Assembly (NCBI GenBank): GCA_003153375.1
Contig: PLYM01000255.1
Coordinates: forward strand, 9,793 to 47,598
Length of the DNA stretch: 37,806 nucleotides
Reading direction: 5' to 3'
Source: Planctomycetaceae bacterium
GTDB lineage: Bacteria > Planctomycetota > Planctomycetia > Pirellulales > PALSA-1355
This document shows, one piece after another, positions 1 to 7,515 of this stretch; the first letter of the stretch is position 1, and each line of letters starts with the position of its first letter. The translations under genes and the position numbers were made by a program. A model generated the notes under the pieces. The model ran no database searches and was not told the DNA's origin. It saw only the letters and a program-made list of their open reading frames with translations.

Positions 1-1164
1 GTGTTGCAGTTGATCATGGACAGCTTGCGCTATTGGATCGTACACATGCGGATCGACGGTTTTCGCTTCGATCTGGCCAGCACGCTGGCGCGCGAGCTGC
101 ACGAAGTGGACAAACTGGGGGCGTTTTTCGACATCATTCACCAGGACCCGGTGATCTCGCAGGTGAAGCTGATCGCCGAACCGTGGGATCTGGGCGCCGG
201 CGGCTATCAGGTCGGCAACTTTCCGGTGTTGTGGAGCGAGTGGAACGGCAAGTATCGCGATTGCGTGCGGCACTTCTGGAAAGGGGACGGCGGCGTGGTG
301 TCGGAGTTTGCCACGCGGTTCTGCGGCTCGAGCGATTTGTACGAATGGAGCAACCGCCGGCCGCATGCCAGCATCAACTTCGTCACGGCCCACGACGGAT
401 TCACGCTGCACGACCTGGTTTCCTATAACCAGAAGCACAACGAAGCCAACGGCGAGAACAATCGCGACGGCACCGACGACAACATCAGTTGGAACTGCGG
501 CGCCGAGGGCGAGACCAACGACAAGAAGATTCTCGCCCTGCGCGAGAAAAAGAAGCGGGCCTTTCTGGCCACGCTCATCCTCTCGCAAGGCGCCCCCATG
601 CTGCGGGCCGGCGACGAGATCGGCCAGACCCAGCGCGGCAACAACAATGCCTATTGCCAGGACAACGACATCTCGTGGCTCAACTGGGACCTGAGCGAAG
701 AGGAGGAATCGCTGCTCAAGTTCACCCGCCGGGTGACTGCGCTATTCGCCGAGCAGCCAGTGTTCAATCGCCGCCGGTTTTTCCACGGCCAATTGATTCA
801 GGGCGACGAGGCGCCGGAAATCTCCTGGCTCGATCCGAGCGGGGCCACGATGTCGAAGGAAGCCTGGAACAAGGCCGAGGTCCGCTGCCTGGGGGTCGAA
901 TTGTTCGGCGGCAACATCGACGTCAACGAGAGGGGCGAAGCGATCAACGGCGATACGATGCTGCTGTTGTTCAACGCCGACCACGGCAAGCCGATTCCTT
1001 TCGTGCTGCCCGCGCCCGAAAACGGCACGCCCTGGGAGCTGATGTTCGATACCGCCAATCCCGACGCGGAAGTGGGAGGCAGCGTCGACAAAAAGTACCA
1101 GCTCGCGCCGTGCTCGTTGGTGGCCTTGTGCTCGCGGGTGCCGAGCGAGGAAACGACGATCTGA
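1..1164 (+). CDS. glgX: Glycogen debranching enzyme GlgX, 3' part (cut by window edge)
   Basis: This is the C-terminal 387 residues of an isoamylase-type GH13 enzyme that hydrolyses alpha-1,6 branches of glycogen or limit dextrins. The frame is open to base 1, so the GTG there is probably internal. GlgX proteins are usually about 700 aa, so the CBM48 domain and the first half of the barrel lie outside the window. Visible GH13 elements are RIDGFRFD, with the nucleophile Asp at residue 24, the acid Glu in AEPWD at residue 60, and the transition-state Asp in TAHDG at residue 130. A C-terminal beta domain follows. The gene converges on the treS gene with about 40 bases between them. It would supply linear maltooligosaccharides to the neighbouring trehalose genes. 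The family call is firm. GlgX is preferred over TreX because of overall similarity to bacterial debranching enzymes. Confidence 0.95.
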   Translation: MLQLIMDSLRYWIVHMRIDGFRFDLASTLARELHEVDKLGAFFDIIHQDPVISQVKLIAEPWDLGAGGYQVGNFPVLWSEWNGKYRDCVRHFWKGDGGVVSEFATRFCGSSDLYEWSNRRPHASINFVTAHDGFTLHDLVSYNQKHNEANGENNRDGTDDNISWNCGAEGETNDKKILALREKKKRAFLATLILSQGAPMLRAGDEIGQTQRGNNNAYCQDNDISWLNWDLSEEEESLLKFTRRVTALFAEQPVFNRRRFFHGQLIQGDEAPEISWLDPSGATMSKEAWNKAEVRCLGVELFGGNIDVNERGEAINGDTMLLLFNADHGKPIPFVLPAPENGTPWELMFDTANPDAEVGGSVDKKYQLAPCSLVALCSRVPSEETTI

Positions 1165-1206
1165 GCCGCGGAGCACGGCGGCAGGTAATGTTGCGCGGGA
1201 GGGACG

Positions 1207-4200
1207 CTACTGCGTCAGCTCAAGAATGCCATGGAGCGCGAACGTGGCGCGCTCGGGGCGGTTGTCGAGCTCATATTGCAGTTCTTCGATGGCCCGCTCC
1301 ATCAGGTGCACCTTGAGCAGCAGGTCGAGCTGCGGCTCGCTGCGCGGGAGCAGGTCGGTGGCGGCGGTGGCGGTAGAGTAGGCGCGCAGGAAGGCCGAAC
1401 TGCTCCAGGAGTACCAGAAATCAGCGGCCTGCTGCCAGGCGGCAATCGCGTCGGGCGCCACGACGCCGATCGTGGGCAGCCGCAACAGGGCCTCGGCGGC
1501 GGCATAGCGCAGCGAACGGACCATGCCGGCCACGTCCTCAAGCGCCGAGCGCTTGATGCGCCGCGCCGACAGCGGACGCCGCGCGTCGCCTTCGAAGTCG
1601 ATGACGACAAAGTCCTTGCCGGTATAGAGCACCTGGCCCAGGTGAAAGTCGCCGTGACAGCGAATGCGCTGCGCGAGAATCTTCGGTCCGACCAGGCCGC
1701 GAAAGACTTCGAGCACTTGTTTGTCGTGGTCCAATACCTGGGCGGCGGCTGCCTGGGTCTCGGGGCCGAGCGACTTGAGCTGGCGCTTGAGCTGTTGAAA
1801 GGCCTCGAAGGCCAGCTTGCGAGCCGATTGATAGAACGACCGCTGATAGAGCTGCGTGAACGGCTCGGGCGCGAAGGCCGGGTTGGCGGGTTCGGACGCC
1901 AAGGCCACGTGCATCTCGCCCGTGCGGCGGCCCAACAAGGCGGCCGACTCGAGGAACGCGCCCAGCAGATCTTTGGCGGCCTCGGGAGGCTCGCCCTTGG
2001 CCAGGGTCCACAGCGATTGGCGGCTGGCGCCATCGAGATCGGGACGCGCATCTAGACTGCCGGCCATCAGGTGTTCGAAGAACCGGCCCAACGAGTCCTG
2101 GGCAAATTGCCAGGCTGTGATCGTGTTGGGCACATAGCGGTGCAGGATGCCGACGTTCGTGGTCTCGCGATTGTCCAGGCGATATTCGAGCGAGCCGGCC
2201 ACCTGGGGCGTGTGCGGAAAACGGGTTTCCTCGCCATTGAGAAACCGCCCCATTTCGAAATCGGGGTTCACGCCGTTTTCAACCCGGCGAAAGAGCTTCA
2301 AAATCCATTGGTCGCCGAACACGACCGCGTTCTTAGTCTGATCGATGCGGGCCGGCGCGATCGACAGCTTCTCGGCCTCCTCGCCGTTCTTCTCCAGCAG
2401 CGCGTTGGACCAGCCGAGCAACTCGCCGTGCGAACCCTTCAAACGGCGGCGGCGAATCATCAGTTGCAACAGCGCGCTAGTGGCCGTGGGATCGAGCGAA
2501 GCGTCGTAGAGCACGCCCGATTCCTTGGTCGCCGCGTTTTGAATGGGCGCCAGCACCTGGGCTGGCGAAGTGGTGACCACGCGCTCGGCGTCGGCCCCCC
2601 AGGCAATGCCCAGCGGCAGAGCGTACGTCTCCGGCTCCGATTCCATGAACTCGATGCGCACCAACAGCAGCCGCGGTGCGGAGCGATCGGCGGCCTTGCT
2701 CAGGGGAATCGCGTCGATGATCCGCAGGCTCTGAATCCCTCGGAGCTTGCCGCCGAACCAGCGACGATGCGGCAGTTCGCGGATCAGAATCCGCTCGAAG
2801 CTCGAGCGCATGCGGCCGCGTACTAGTTCCGACGCGCGCGCGGGAATCACGAGCCGCGTGATTTCCTGTCCGTCGTCCTCGCCCGGCGCCGGTTCGCGCT
2901 CGAGCGCGAACCAATAGAACGAATGCGGCGCCACCGTCAGCACGTAGGGCGTCGTGCCAATCCGCGGGAAAGCCGTGCGCCCAAACACTTCCACCGGCTG
3001 CCGCCCGGCGAACCGCGACAGGTCGAGCTCGACGAACTGCACGTAGCGCGACATGTTGGCCACGACCAGCACGCTTTGCTGCTCGAGGTCGCGCGTGAAA
3101 GCCAGGATCTTGGGATTCTCGGGCGCCAGCATCTCGAGGCTGCCGCGTCCGAGCGCCGGATATTTTTGCCGCAGGGCGATGAGCCGTTTCATCCACCACA
3201 ACAGTGAGTGCGGATTCTTCTGCTGGTTCTCGACGTTCACCGTCTCGAACAGGTATTCGGGATCGACGATCACGGGCGAATAGAGCCGCTGCGGATTGGC
3301 ATCGGAGAAGCCGGCGTTGCGGTCGGGGCTCCATTGCATCGGCGTGCGCACGCCGTCGCGATCGCCCAGATAGATGTTGTCGCCCATGCCGATTTCGTCG
3401 CCATAGTAGATGACAGGCGTGCCCGGCAGCGAGAACAGCAAGGCGTTCATCAACTCGATTCGCCGGCGGTCGTTGCCCAACAACGGCGCCAAGCGGCGGC
3501 GAATGCCCAGGTTGATCCGAGCCTGCATGTCGCGGGCATAGACCCGATACATATAGTCGCGCTCTTCGTCGGTAACCATTTCGAGGGTCAATTCGTCGTG
3601 ATTGCGCAGAAACACGAACCACTGGCAGTCGGGCGGAATGGCGGGCGTCTGTTGCAAGATGTCGACGATCGGATAGCGGTCCTCCATGTGGATGGCCATG
3701 AACAACCGCGGCATGATCGGAAAATGAAAGGCCGCCTGGCACTCGTCCCCCTCGCCAAAATAGGCGATCGCGTCCTCGGGCCATTGGTTGGCCTCGGCCA
3801 ACAGCATGCGGCCGGGAAACTCAGCGTCAATGTGCTGCCGCACCTTCTTGAGAAAAGCGTGGGTCTCGGGCAGGTTCTCGCAGTTCGTGCCTTCGCGCTC
3901 GTAGAGATAGGGCACGGCGTCGAGCCGCAGACCATCGACGCCCAGCCGCAGCCAATAGTCCAAGGCATCGAACATCACCTGCTGCACGCGCGGATTCTCG
4001 AAGTTCAGATCGGGCTGATGGGCATAGAAGCGGTGCCAGTAGTAGGCCTTGGCCGTGGGATCCCACGACCAGTTCGAGACCTCGAAGTCCTTGAAAATGA
4101 TGCGCGCATCCTGATATTTTTCCGGCGTGTCGCTCCAGACGTAAAACTCTCGGGCGGGCGAACCGGGCTTCGAGCGCCGCGCGCGCTGGAACCAGGGATG

Positions 4201-4578
4201 CTGATCCGAGGTGTGGTTGAGCACCAGCTCGGTGATCACGCGCAGTCCGCGGACGTGGGCCTCGCGCACGAAGGTCTTGAAATCGCGCAGGTCGCCGTAC
4301 GAAGGGTTGACGTCCGTGTAGTCGGCGATGTCATAGCCGTCGTCGCGGAGTGGCGAGGGATAGAACGGCAGAATCCAGAGGGCCGTGACGCCCAGATCCT
4401 GCAAGTAGTCGAGCTTTTGCGTCAACCCGGCAAAGTCGCCGATGCCGTCGGCGTCGCTATCGCGGAAGGAGCGGACGTGAAGCTGATAGATGATCGCGTC
4501 TTTGTACCACGTGGGGTTGCCGTCGAGCGCCGGTTCGGCCTCGGCTTCGTGGGAACCTGGGGGAACTTTTTTGGCCAT
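1207..4578 (-). CDS. treS: Trehalose synthase / maltokinase fusion (TreS-Mak)
   Basis: A 1123-aa fusion. The N-terminal part (about residues 25-560) is a GH13 trehalose synthase that interconverts maltose and trehalose. Its nucleophile Asp lies in GLRLDAVPYLYE near residue 219, the acid Glu in LLAEANQWP near 260, and an NHD motif follows in the barrel. The C-terminal part (about 700-1123) is a maltokinase (Pep2 type) that makes maltose-1-phosphate from maltose and ATP. It shows the kinase-like loop RCHGDFHLGQ near 976 and IDFEGD near 991. Such fusions commonly feed the GlgE pathway, but no glgE is visible here. The ATG at 4578 was chosen because the TreS-type sequence starts there (MAKKVPPG, then WYKDAIIYQLHVRSF). 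The longer open frame upstream is antisense-like noise within treZ. The gene lies 29 bases downstream of treZ, probably in one operon. Confidence 0.95.
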   Translation of the reverse strand: MAKKVPPGSHEAEAEPALDGNPTWYKDAIIYQLHVRSFRDSDADGIGDFAGLTQKLDYLQDLGVTALWILPFYPSPLRDDGYDIADYTDVNPSYGDLRDFKTFVREAHVRGLRVITELVLNHTSDQHPWFQRARRSKPGSPAREFYVWSDTPEKYQDARIIFKDFEVSNWSWDPTAKAYYWHRFYAHQPDLNFENPRVQQVMFDALDYWLRLGVDGLRLDAVPYLYEREGTNCENLPETHAFLKKVRQHIDAEFPGRMLLAEANQWPEDAIAYFGEGDECQAAFHFPIMPRLFMAIHMEDRYPIVDILQQTPAIPPDCQWFVFLRNHDELTLEMVTDEERDYMYRVYARDMQARINLGIRRRLAPLLGNDRRRIELMNALLFSLPGTPVIYYGDEIGMGDNIYLGDRDGVRTPMQWSPDRNAGFSDANPQRLYSPVIVDPEYLFETVNVENQQKNPHSLLWWMKRLIALRQKYPALGRGSLEMLAPENPKILAFTRDLEQQSVLVVANMSRYVQFVELDLSRFAGRQPVEVFGRTAFPRIGTTPYVLTVAPHSFYWFALEREPAPGEDDGQEITRLVIPARASELVRGRMRSSFERILIRELPHRRWFGGKLRGIQSLRIIDAIPLSKAADRSAPRLLLVRIEFMESEPETYALPLGIAWGADAERVVTTSPAQVLAPIQNAATKESGVLYDASLDPTATSALLQLMIRRRRLKGSHGELLGWSNALLEKNGEEAEKLSIAPARIDQTKNAVVFGDQWILKLFRRVENGVNPDFEMGRFLNGEETRFPHTPQVAGSLEYRLDNRETTNVGILHRYVPNTITAWQFAQDSLGRFFEHLMAGSLDARPDLDGASRQSLWTLAKGEPPEAAKDLLGAFLESAALLGRRTGEMHVALASEPANPAFAPEPFTQLYQRSFYQSARKLAFEAFQQLKRQLKSLGPETQAAAAQVLDHDKQVLEVFRGLVGPKILAQRIRCHGDFHLGQVLYTGKDFVVIDFEGDARRPLSARRIKRSALEDVAGMVRSLRYAAAEALLRLPTIGVVAPDAIAAWQQAADFWYSWSSSAFLRAYSTATAATDLLPRSEPQLDLLLKVHLMERAIEELQYELDNRPERATFALHGILELTQ

Positions 4579-4607
4579 TCGGCAGATACCAGGGTGATGG
4601 GCGACGC

Positions 4608-6512
4608 TCAGTCGAGCGGTTCGGGCGCGAGCACGATCGCGGCGTGGCCCGGCAGAAACCAATGGCGCGGATCGAGCACGCCGGCCCCCGCGCCGCCATA
4701 GCAGGGGCTTTCGCTCGACCATAAAAGCTTCCAGCGCCTGCCGGACGGCGGCACCAGCAGCGGGTCGGTCATCGGACGGCAATCCAGGTCGCGGCCCAAG
4801 TTGACCAACAGCAGCCGATCGTCGCCTTCGCGGCCCAGGTAGCGTAGCAGGAACGCCTCGCCCGAGAGGACCGAGCCGTGCAGCCGATCGGCTCGCTGCG
4901 CGGCAAACACCGGATCTTCGCGGCGCAGACGCAGCAAGTCGCGGTGCAGGACGTAGGCTTCGGCGTGCAGCGCCCGCTCGGCATGATCGAGCTTCGAGGC
5001 TTCGAACGTCAAGCGGTCCGCGGGATCGGCCAGGTGTTCGGCCGCGTCGGGTCCGGCCATGCGGCCGAACTGCCGCAGGCAATCGTGCCGGCCGGTGCGC
5101 ACCAGTTCAGCCAACTCGCCCTGGTGGTCGGCAAAGTATTGAAAGCGGCTCGAAGCCGAAAATTCCTGGCCCTGAAACAACAGCGGCGTGCCCGGCGCCA
5201 GCAGCAACAAGGCGGTCAGCGCGCGGTGGCGGCCCGGCGAGGTCAGTTCGTGCAGCCGGCGACCCTGCGGCGAGTTGCCGATCTGATCGTGGTTTTGCAG
5301 AAAGATCACGAACTGCGGCGCCTCGACATCGAGTGCCGGAAAACCGCGGTGTCGTTCTTGCCGATGATTCCATTGTCCCTGGTAGAGATAGCCCCACTTT
5401 ACAGCCGAGATCAACTCTTGCGGCGTGCCGAGATAGTCGCCGAAGTAATACTCGGCGTGCCCGGTGCTCGCCACGCGGGCCGAGTGGTGGAAGTCGTCGT
5501 TCCAGGCGGCGTCAAGTCGACCTGAGTGCGGATCGCCACCGCGCAGTCGGCGCGAATCCTGGAATTCATCCTCGGCGACCACCAGCGTGTTGCGTCCGCC
5601 TGCCGCCTCGTGCACGCGGCGCCGCACGGCGGCCACGATGTGCTCGCTCGAGTCGTCGAAAATCGCCTGCACCGCGTCGAGCCGCAGGCCGTCGATATGA
5701 AACTCATCGGCCCAGTAGCCGGCGTTGGCGATGAAGAACTCGCGCACCGGCTGGCAATTGTCGCCGTCGAAGTTGACCGCCTCACCCCAGTCGGTGCGAT
5801 GCTTGGGCGACAGGTAAGCGGCGGAGAACTGGCCCAGATAGTTGCCAACCGGGCCAAAATGGTTGTAGACCACATCCAACATCACGCCCAGGCCATGGCG
5901 ATGGGCCTCGTCGACAAAGTGGCGAAAATCGTCGGGCGTGCCATACAAGCGCGTCGGCGCGAACAGATCGACGCCGTCGTAGCCCCAGCCGAACTGGCCG
6001 TCGAACTCGGCGACCGGCATGACCTCGAGGGTCGTGATGCCCAACTCGGCCAGTGCGGGCAGGTGGCGCACGGCGGCTTGCCAGGTGCCCTCGCGCGTGA
6101 AGGTGCCGATGTGCATTTCGTAGAAGACCTGGCCCAACAGCGAAATGCCGGGCCACTGCCCGTCGCGCCAGACGTAGCTCGCGGGATCGACAACCTCCGA
6201 AGGACCATGCGGTCCCTCGGGCTGACGCCGCGAGGCCGGATCGGGGAGCACCAGGACCTCGTCGTCGAGACGAAAGCCATAGCGCGTGCCGGTCGAGGCC
6301 CGCGGCGCGAAGCCGGAAAAATATCCGTCGTCTTCGGCGGTTAACAGCAGCGGCTCGACGGCGGCCGCTTGGGCGGCGACGACGAAGTTCACTTCCACTT
6401 TGCGGCGTCGCGGCGCCCAGACGCGGAAATGCACCCCGCCGTTGCGTTGCACCTCGGCGCCAACGGGTAGCCGCCGCGCCATCGCCTGCCGCTTCTGGGA
6501 GATCGTCGCCAT
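4608..6512 (-). CDS. treZ: Malto-oligosyltrehalose trehalohydrolase
   Basis: A 634-aa GH13 enzyme that releases trehalose from maltooligosyl-trehalose. An N-terminal CBM48-like domain (GGVHFRVWAPRRRKVEVNF) precedes the barrel. The barrel carries DGLRLDAVQAIFDDS (nucleophile near residue 278), VVAEDEFQD (acid Glu near 312) and FLQNHDQIGN (Asp near 408). LFAPTRLYGTPDDF and the aromatic Phe-Asp region match TreZ better than branching enzyme. The ATG at 6512 has AGAAGGA about 10 bases upstream. The in-frame extension to 6638 overlaps the 5' region of nothing else but lacks conserved sequence. TreZ normally works after TreY (maltooligosyl trehalose synthase). No treY is in the window, so it must be elsewhere or absent. 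The next gene on the strand is treS, 29 bases away. Confidence 0.93.
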   Translation of the reverse strand: MATISQKRQAMARRLPVGAEVQRNGGVHFRVWAPRRRKVEVNFVVAAQAAAVEPLLLTAEDDGYFSGFAPRASTGTRYGFRLDDEVLVLPDPASRRQPEGPHGPSEVVDPASYVWRDGQWPGISLLGQVFYEMHIGTFTREGTWQAAVRHLPALAELGITTLEVMPVAEFDGQFGWGYDGVDLFAPTRLYGTPDDFRHFVDEAHRHGLGVMLDVVYNHFGPVGNYLGQFSAAYLSPKHRTDWGEAVNFDGDNCQPVREFFIANAGYWADEFHIDGLRLDAVQAIFDDSSEHIVAAVRRRVHEAAGGRNTLVVAEDEFQDSRRLRGGDPHSGRLDAAWNDDFHHSARVASTGHAEYYFGDYLGTPQELISAVKWGYLYQGQWNHRQERHRGFPALDVEAPQFVIFLQNHDQIGNSPQGRRLHELTSPGRHRALTALLLLAPGTPLLFQGQEFSASSRFQYFADHQGELAELVRTGRHDCLRQFGRMAGPDAAEHLADPADRLTFEASKLDHAERALHAEAYVLHRDLLRLRREDPVFAAQRADRLHGSVLSGEAFLLRYLGREGDDRLLLVNLGRDLDCRPMTDPLLVPPSGRRWKLLWSSESPCYGGAGAGVLDPRHWFLPGHAAIVLAPEPLD

Positions 6513-6583
6513 GCAGCCGCTGTCCTTCTTGCGCCCGCCGCCCGCGCGCACAGTCGTTCGCCGAAATTCGTTGTTGCGAGCCA

Positions 6584-6871
6584 CTAACGGGGCGCCCGTC
6601 CCGGCATGACCACGCGGGAGATCCCGATCAGGATGCAAGCGCCCACGAAGGCGATCACAATGCTGCCCCAGAACCCGGCGTCACCTTGTATGAACATACC
6701 GGAAACAAAGCCGCCCACCAGGGCCCCAATCAATCCCAGGACAATGTCGCGAACGATGCCGTAGCCGCCACCGCTCATCACCGAACCGGCCAGCCATCCG
6801 GCAATCAAGCCCACCACGATCCACGAAATAACGCCGCCCGGGCTCATCACGATTTCAGCAAGCATGTTCAT
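6584..6871 (-). CDS. GlsB/YeaQ/YmgE-type stress-response membrane protein
   Basis: A 95-aa hydrophobic protein with three predicted membrane segments: WIVVGLIAGWLAGSVM, then DIVLGLIGALVGGFVSGMF, then a C-terminal one ending in RVVMPG. The glycine-rich pattern (GLIAGWLAG, GLIGALVGG) is typical of the GlsB/YeaQ/YmgE (transglycosylase-associated) family of about 85 aa, which is linked to general stress. Its biochemical role is unknown. The ATG at 6871 follows a good GGGGAGA ribosome site. A longer frame begins at 6913 but adds only a non-conserved leader. The gene lies divergently from csbD across a 380-base region, which suggests shared stress regulation. Confidence 0.88.
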   Translation of the reverse strand: MNMLAEIVMSPGGVISWIVVGLIAGWLAGSVMSGGGYGIVRDIVLGLIGALVGGFVSGMFIQGDAGFWGSIVIAFVGACILIGISRVVMPGRAPR

Positions 6872-7251
6872 AACAGGTCTCCCCGCGATAGGTCGGGCTG
6901 CGTCCGCGAACAAGACGAGCGACCGAGAAATGGCTTGACGAACGGTCCGCGAGGGTGTTTGAGGAGCAGAAATCGTGCCGAATTGACGGAATACCCAATT
7001 GCGGGGAGGCCCAGCGGCGCGCCGCCTCTCTCACCGGCTGCCGGCGAACCAAAGCGGGTGTTCGATGACCAAGCTCGAGCAGAGAGGCCGTTTCGGCGCT
7101 AATGCCGCATGAGGCACGACTTAGCGGGCTCCTTGCTCCTGGGTCACCGCTTAAAAATTCGTCGGCATATCGTTTGCAATCTCTAACCAACTATTGTCAC
7201 CGGGCTTGCGTTGCATGCAACGCTTCTTGCATTCTCATAAGGAGAGCTATC
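6872..7251. other. Divergent intergenic region between glsB-like gene and csbD
   Basis: This 380-base region has no credible gene. It must hold the promoters for the leftward GlsB-like gene and the rightward csbD. I could not identify a convincing -35/-10 pair. The one clear element is the palindrome at 7208-7223, annotated separately. An AAGGAG ribosome site at about 7239-7245 belongs to csbD. Confidence 0.6.
7208..7223. promoter_or_regulatory. Perfect 16-bp palindrome upstream of csbD, candidate operator
   Basis: GCGTTGCATGCAACGC reads identically on both strands with no spacer. It ends 28 bases before the csbD ATG and 15 bases before its ribosome site. A spacer-free palindrome suits a dimeric regulator better than a hairpin terminator. 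No regulator gene is adjacent, so its identity is unknown. Confidence 0.45.
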
Positions 7252-7452
7252 ATGTCGGGAAAGGCAGAAGAACTGAAGGGCCGCGTCAAGGAAGCCGCCG
7301 GCGCTGTGACCGATAACAATCAGCTGCGGCGCGAGGGAAAAGTCGACCAGGCGCGCGGCAAGGCCAAGCAGGCGATCGAAAAGGTTGCCGACAAGGCCAA
7401 GGAAGTCGTCGATCGGACGAAGGAAAAGCTCGACCGGGCGACCGACGAATAA
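7252..7452 (+). CDS. CsbD family stress-response protein
   Basis: A 66-aa, highly charged, helix-forming protein beginning MSGKAEELKGRVKEAAG. The repeated pattern (GxxKxxxG, then DQARGKAKQAIEKV) is characteristic of the CsbD/YjbJ family. The family is strongly induced by general stress in Bacillus and enterobacteria, and its molecular role is unknown. The ATG at 7252 is set by the ribosome site AAGGAGAG about 7 bases upstream. The longer frame starting at 7102 runs through the promoter region and has no family similarity. The length is normal for the family. Confidence 0.93.
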   Translation: MSGKAEELKGRVKEAAGAVTDNNQLRREGKVDQARGKAKQAIEKVADKAKEVVDRTKEKLDRATDE

Positions 7453-7479
7453 GCGGTCGACGGCCGACACGAGATGGGG

Positions 7480-7506
7480 CCGCCACGATCAATTGGGTCG
7501 TGGCGG
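7480..7506. terminator. Hairpin between convergent csbD and the ATPase gene
   Basis: CCGCCACGA at 7480-7488 pairs perfectly with TCGTGGCGG at 7498-7506 across a 9-base loop. It lies between two convergent genes, 27 bases after the csbD stop. There is no T run on either side, so a bidirectional terminator is likely but not certain. Confidence 0.5.
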
Positions 7507-7515
7507 TCCGCCGGA

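Noticed and set aside
4579-5082. N-terminal extension of the TreS protein
   Set aside because: The extension is Arg/Ala-rich and runs through treZ; the TreS-like sequence begins at 4578.
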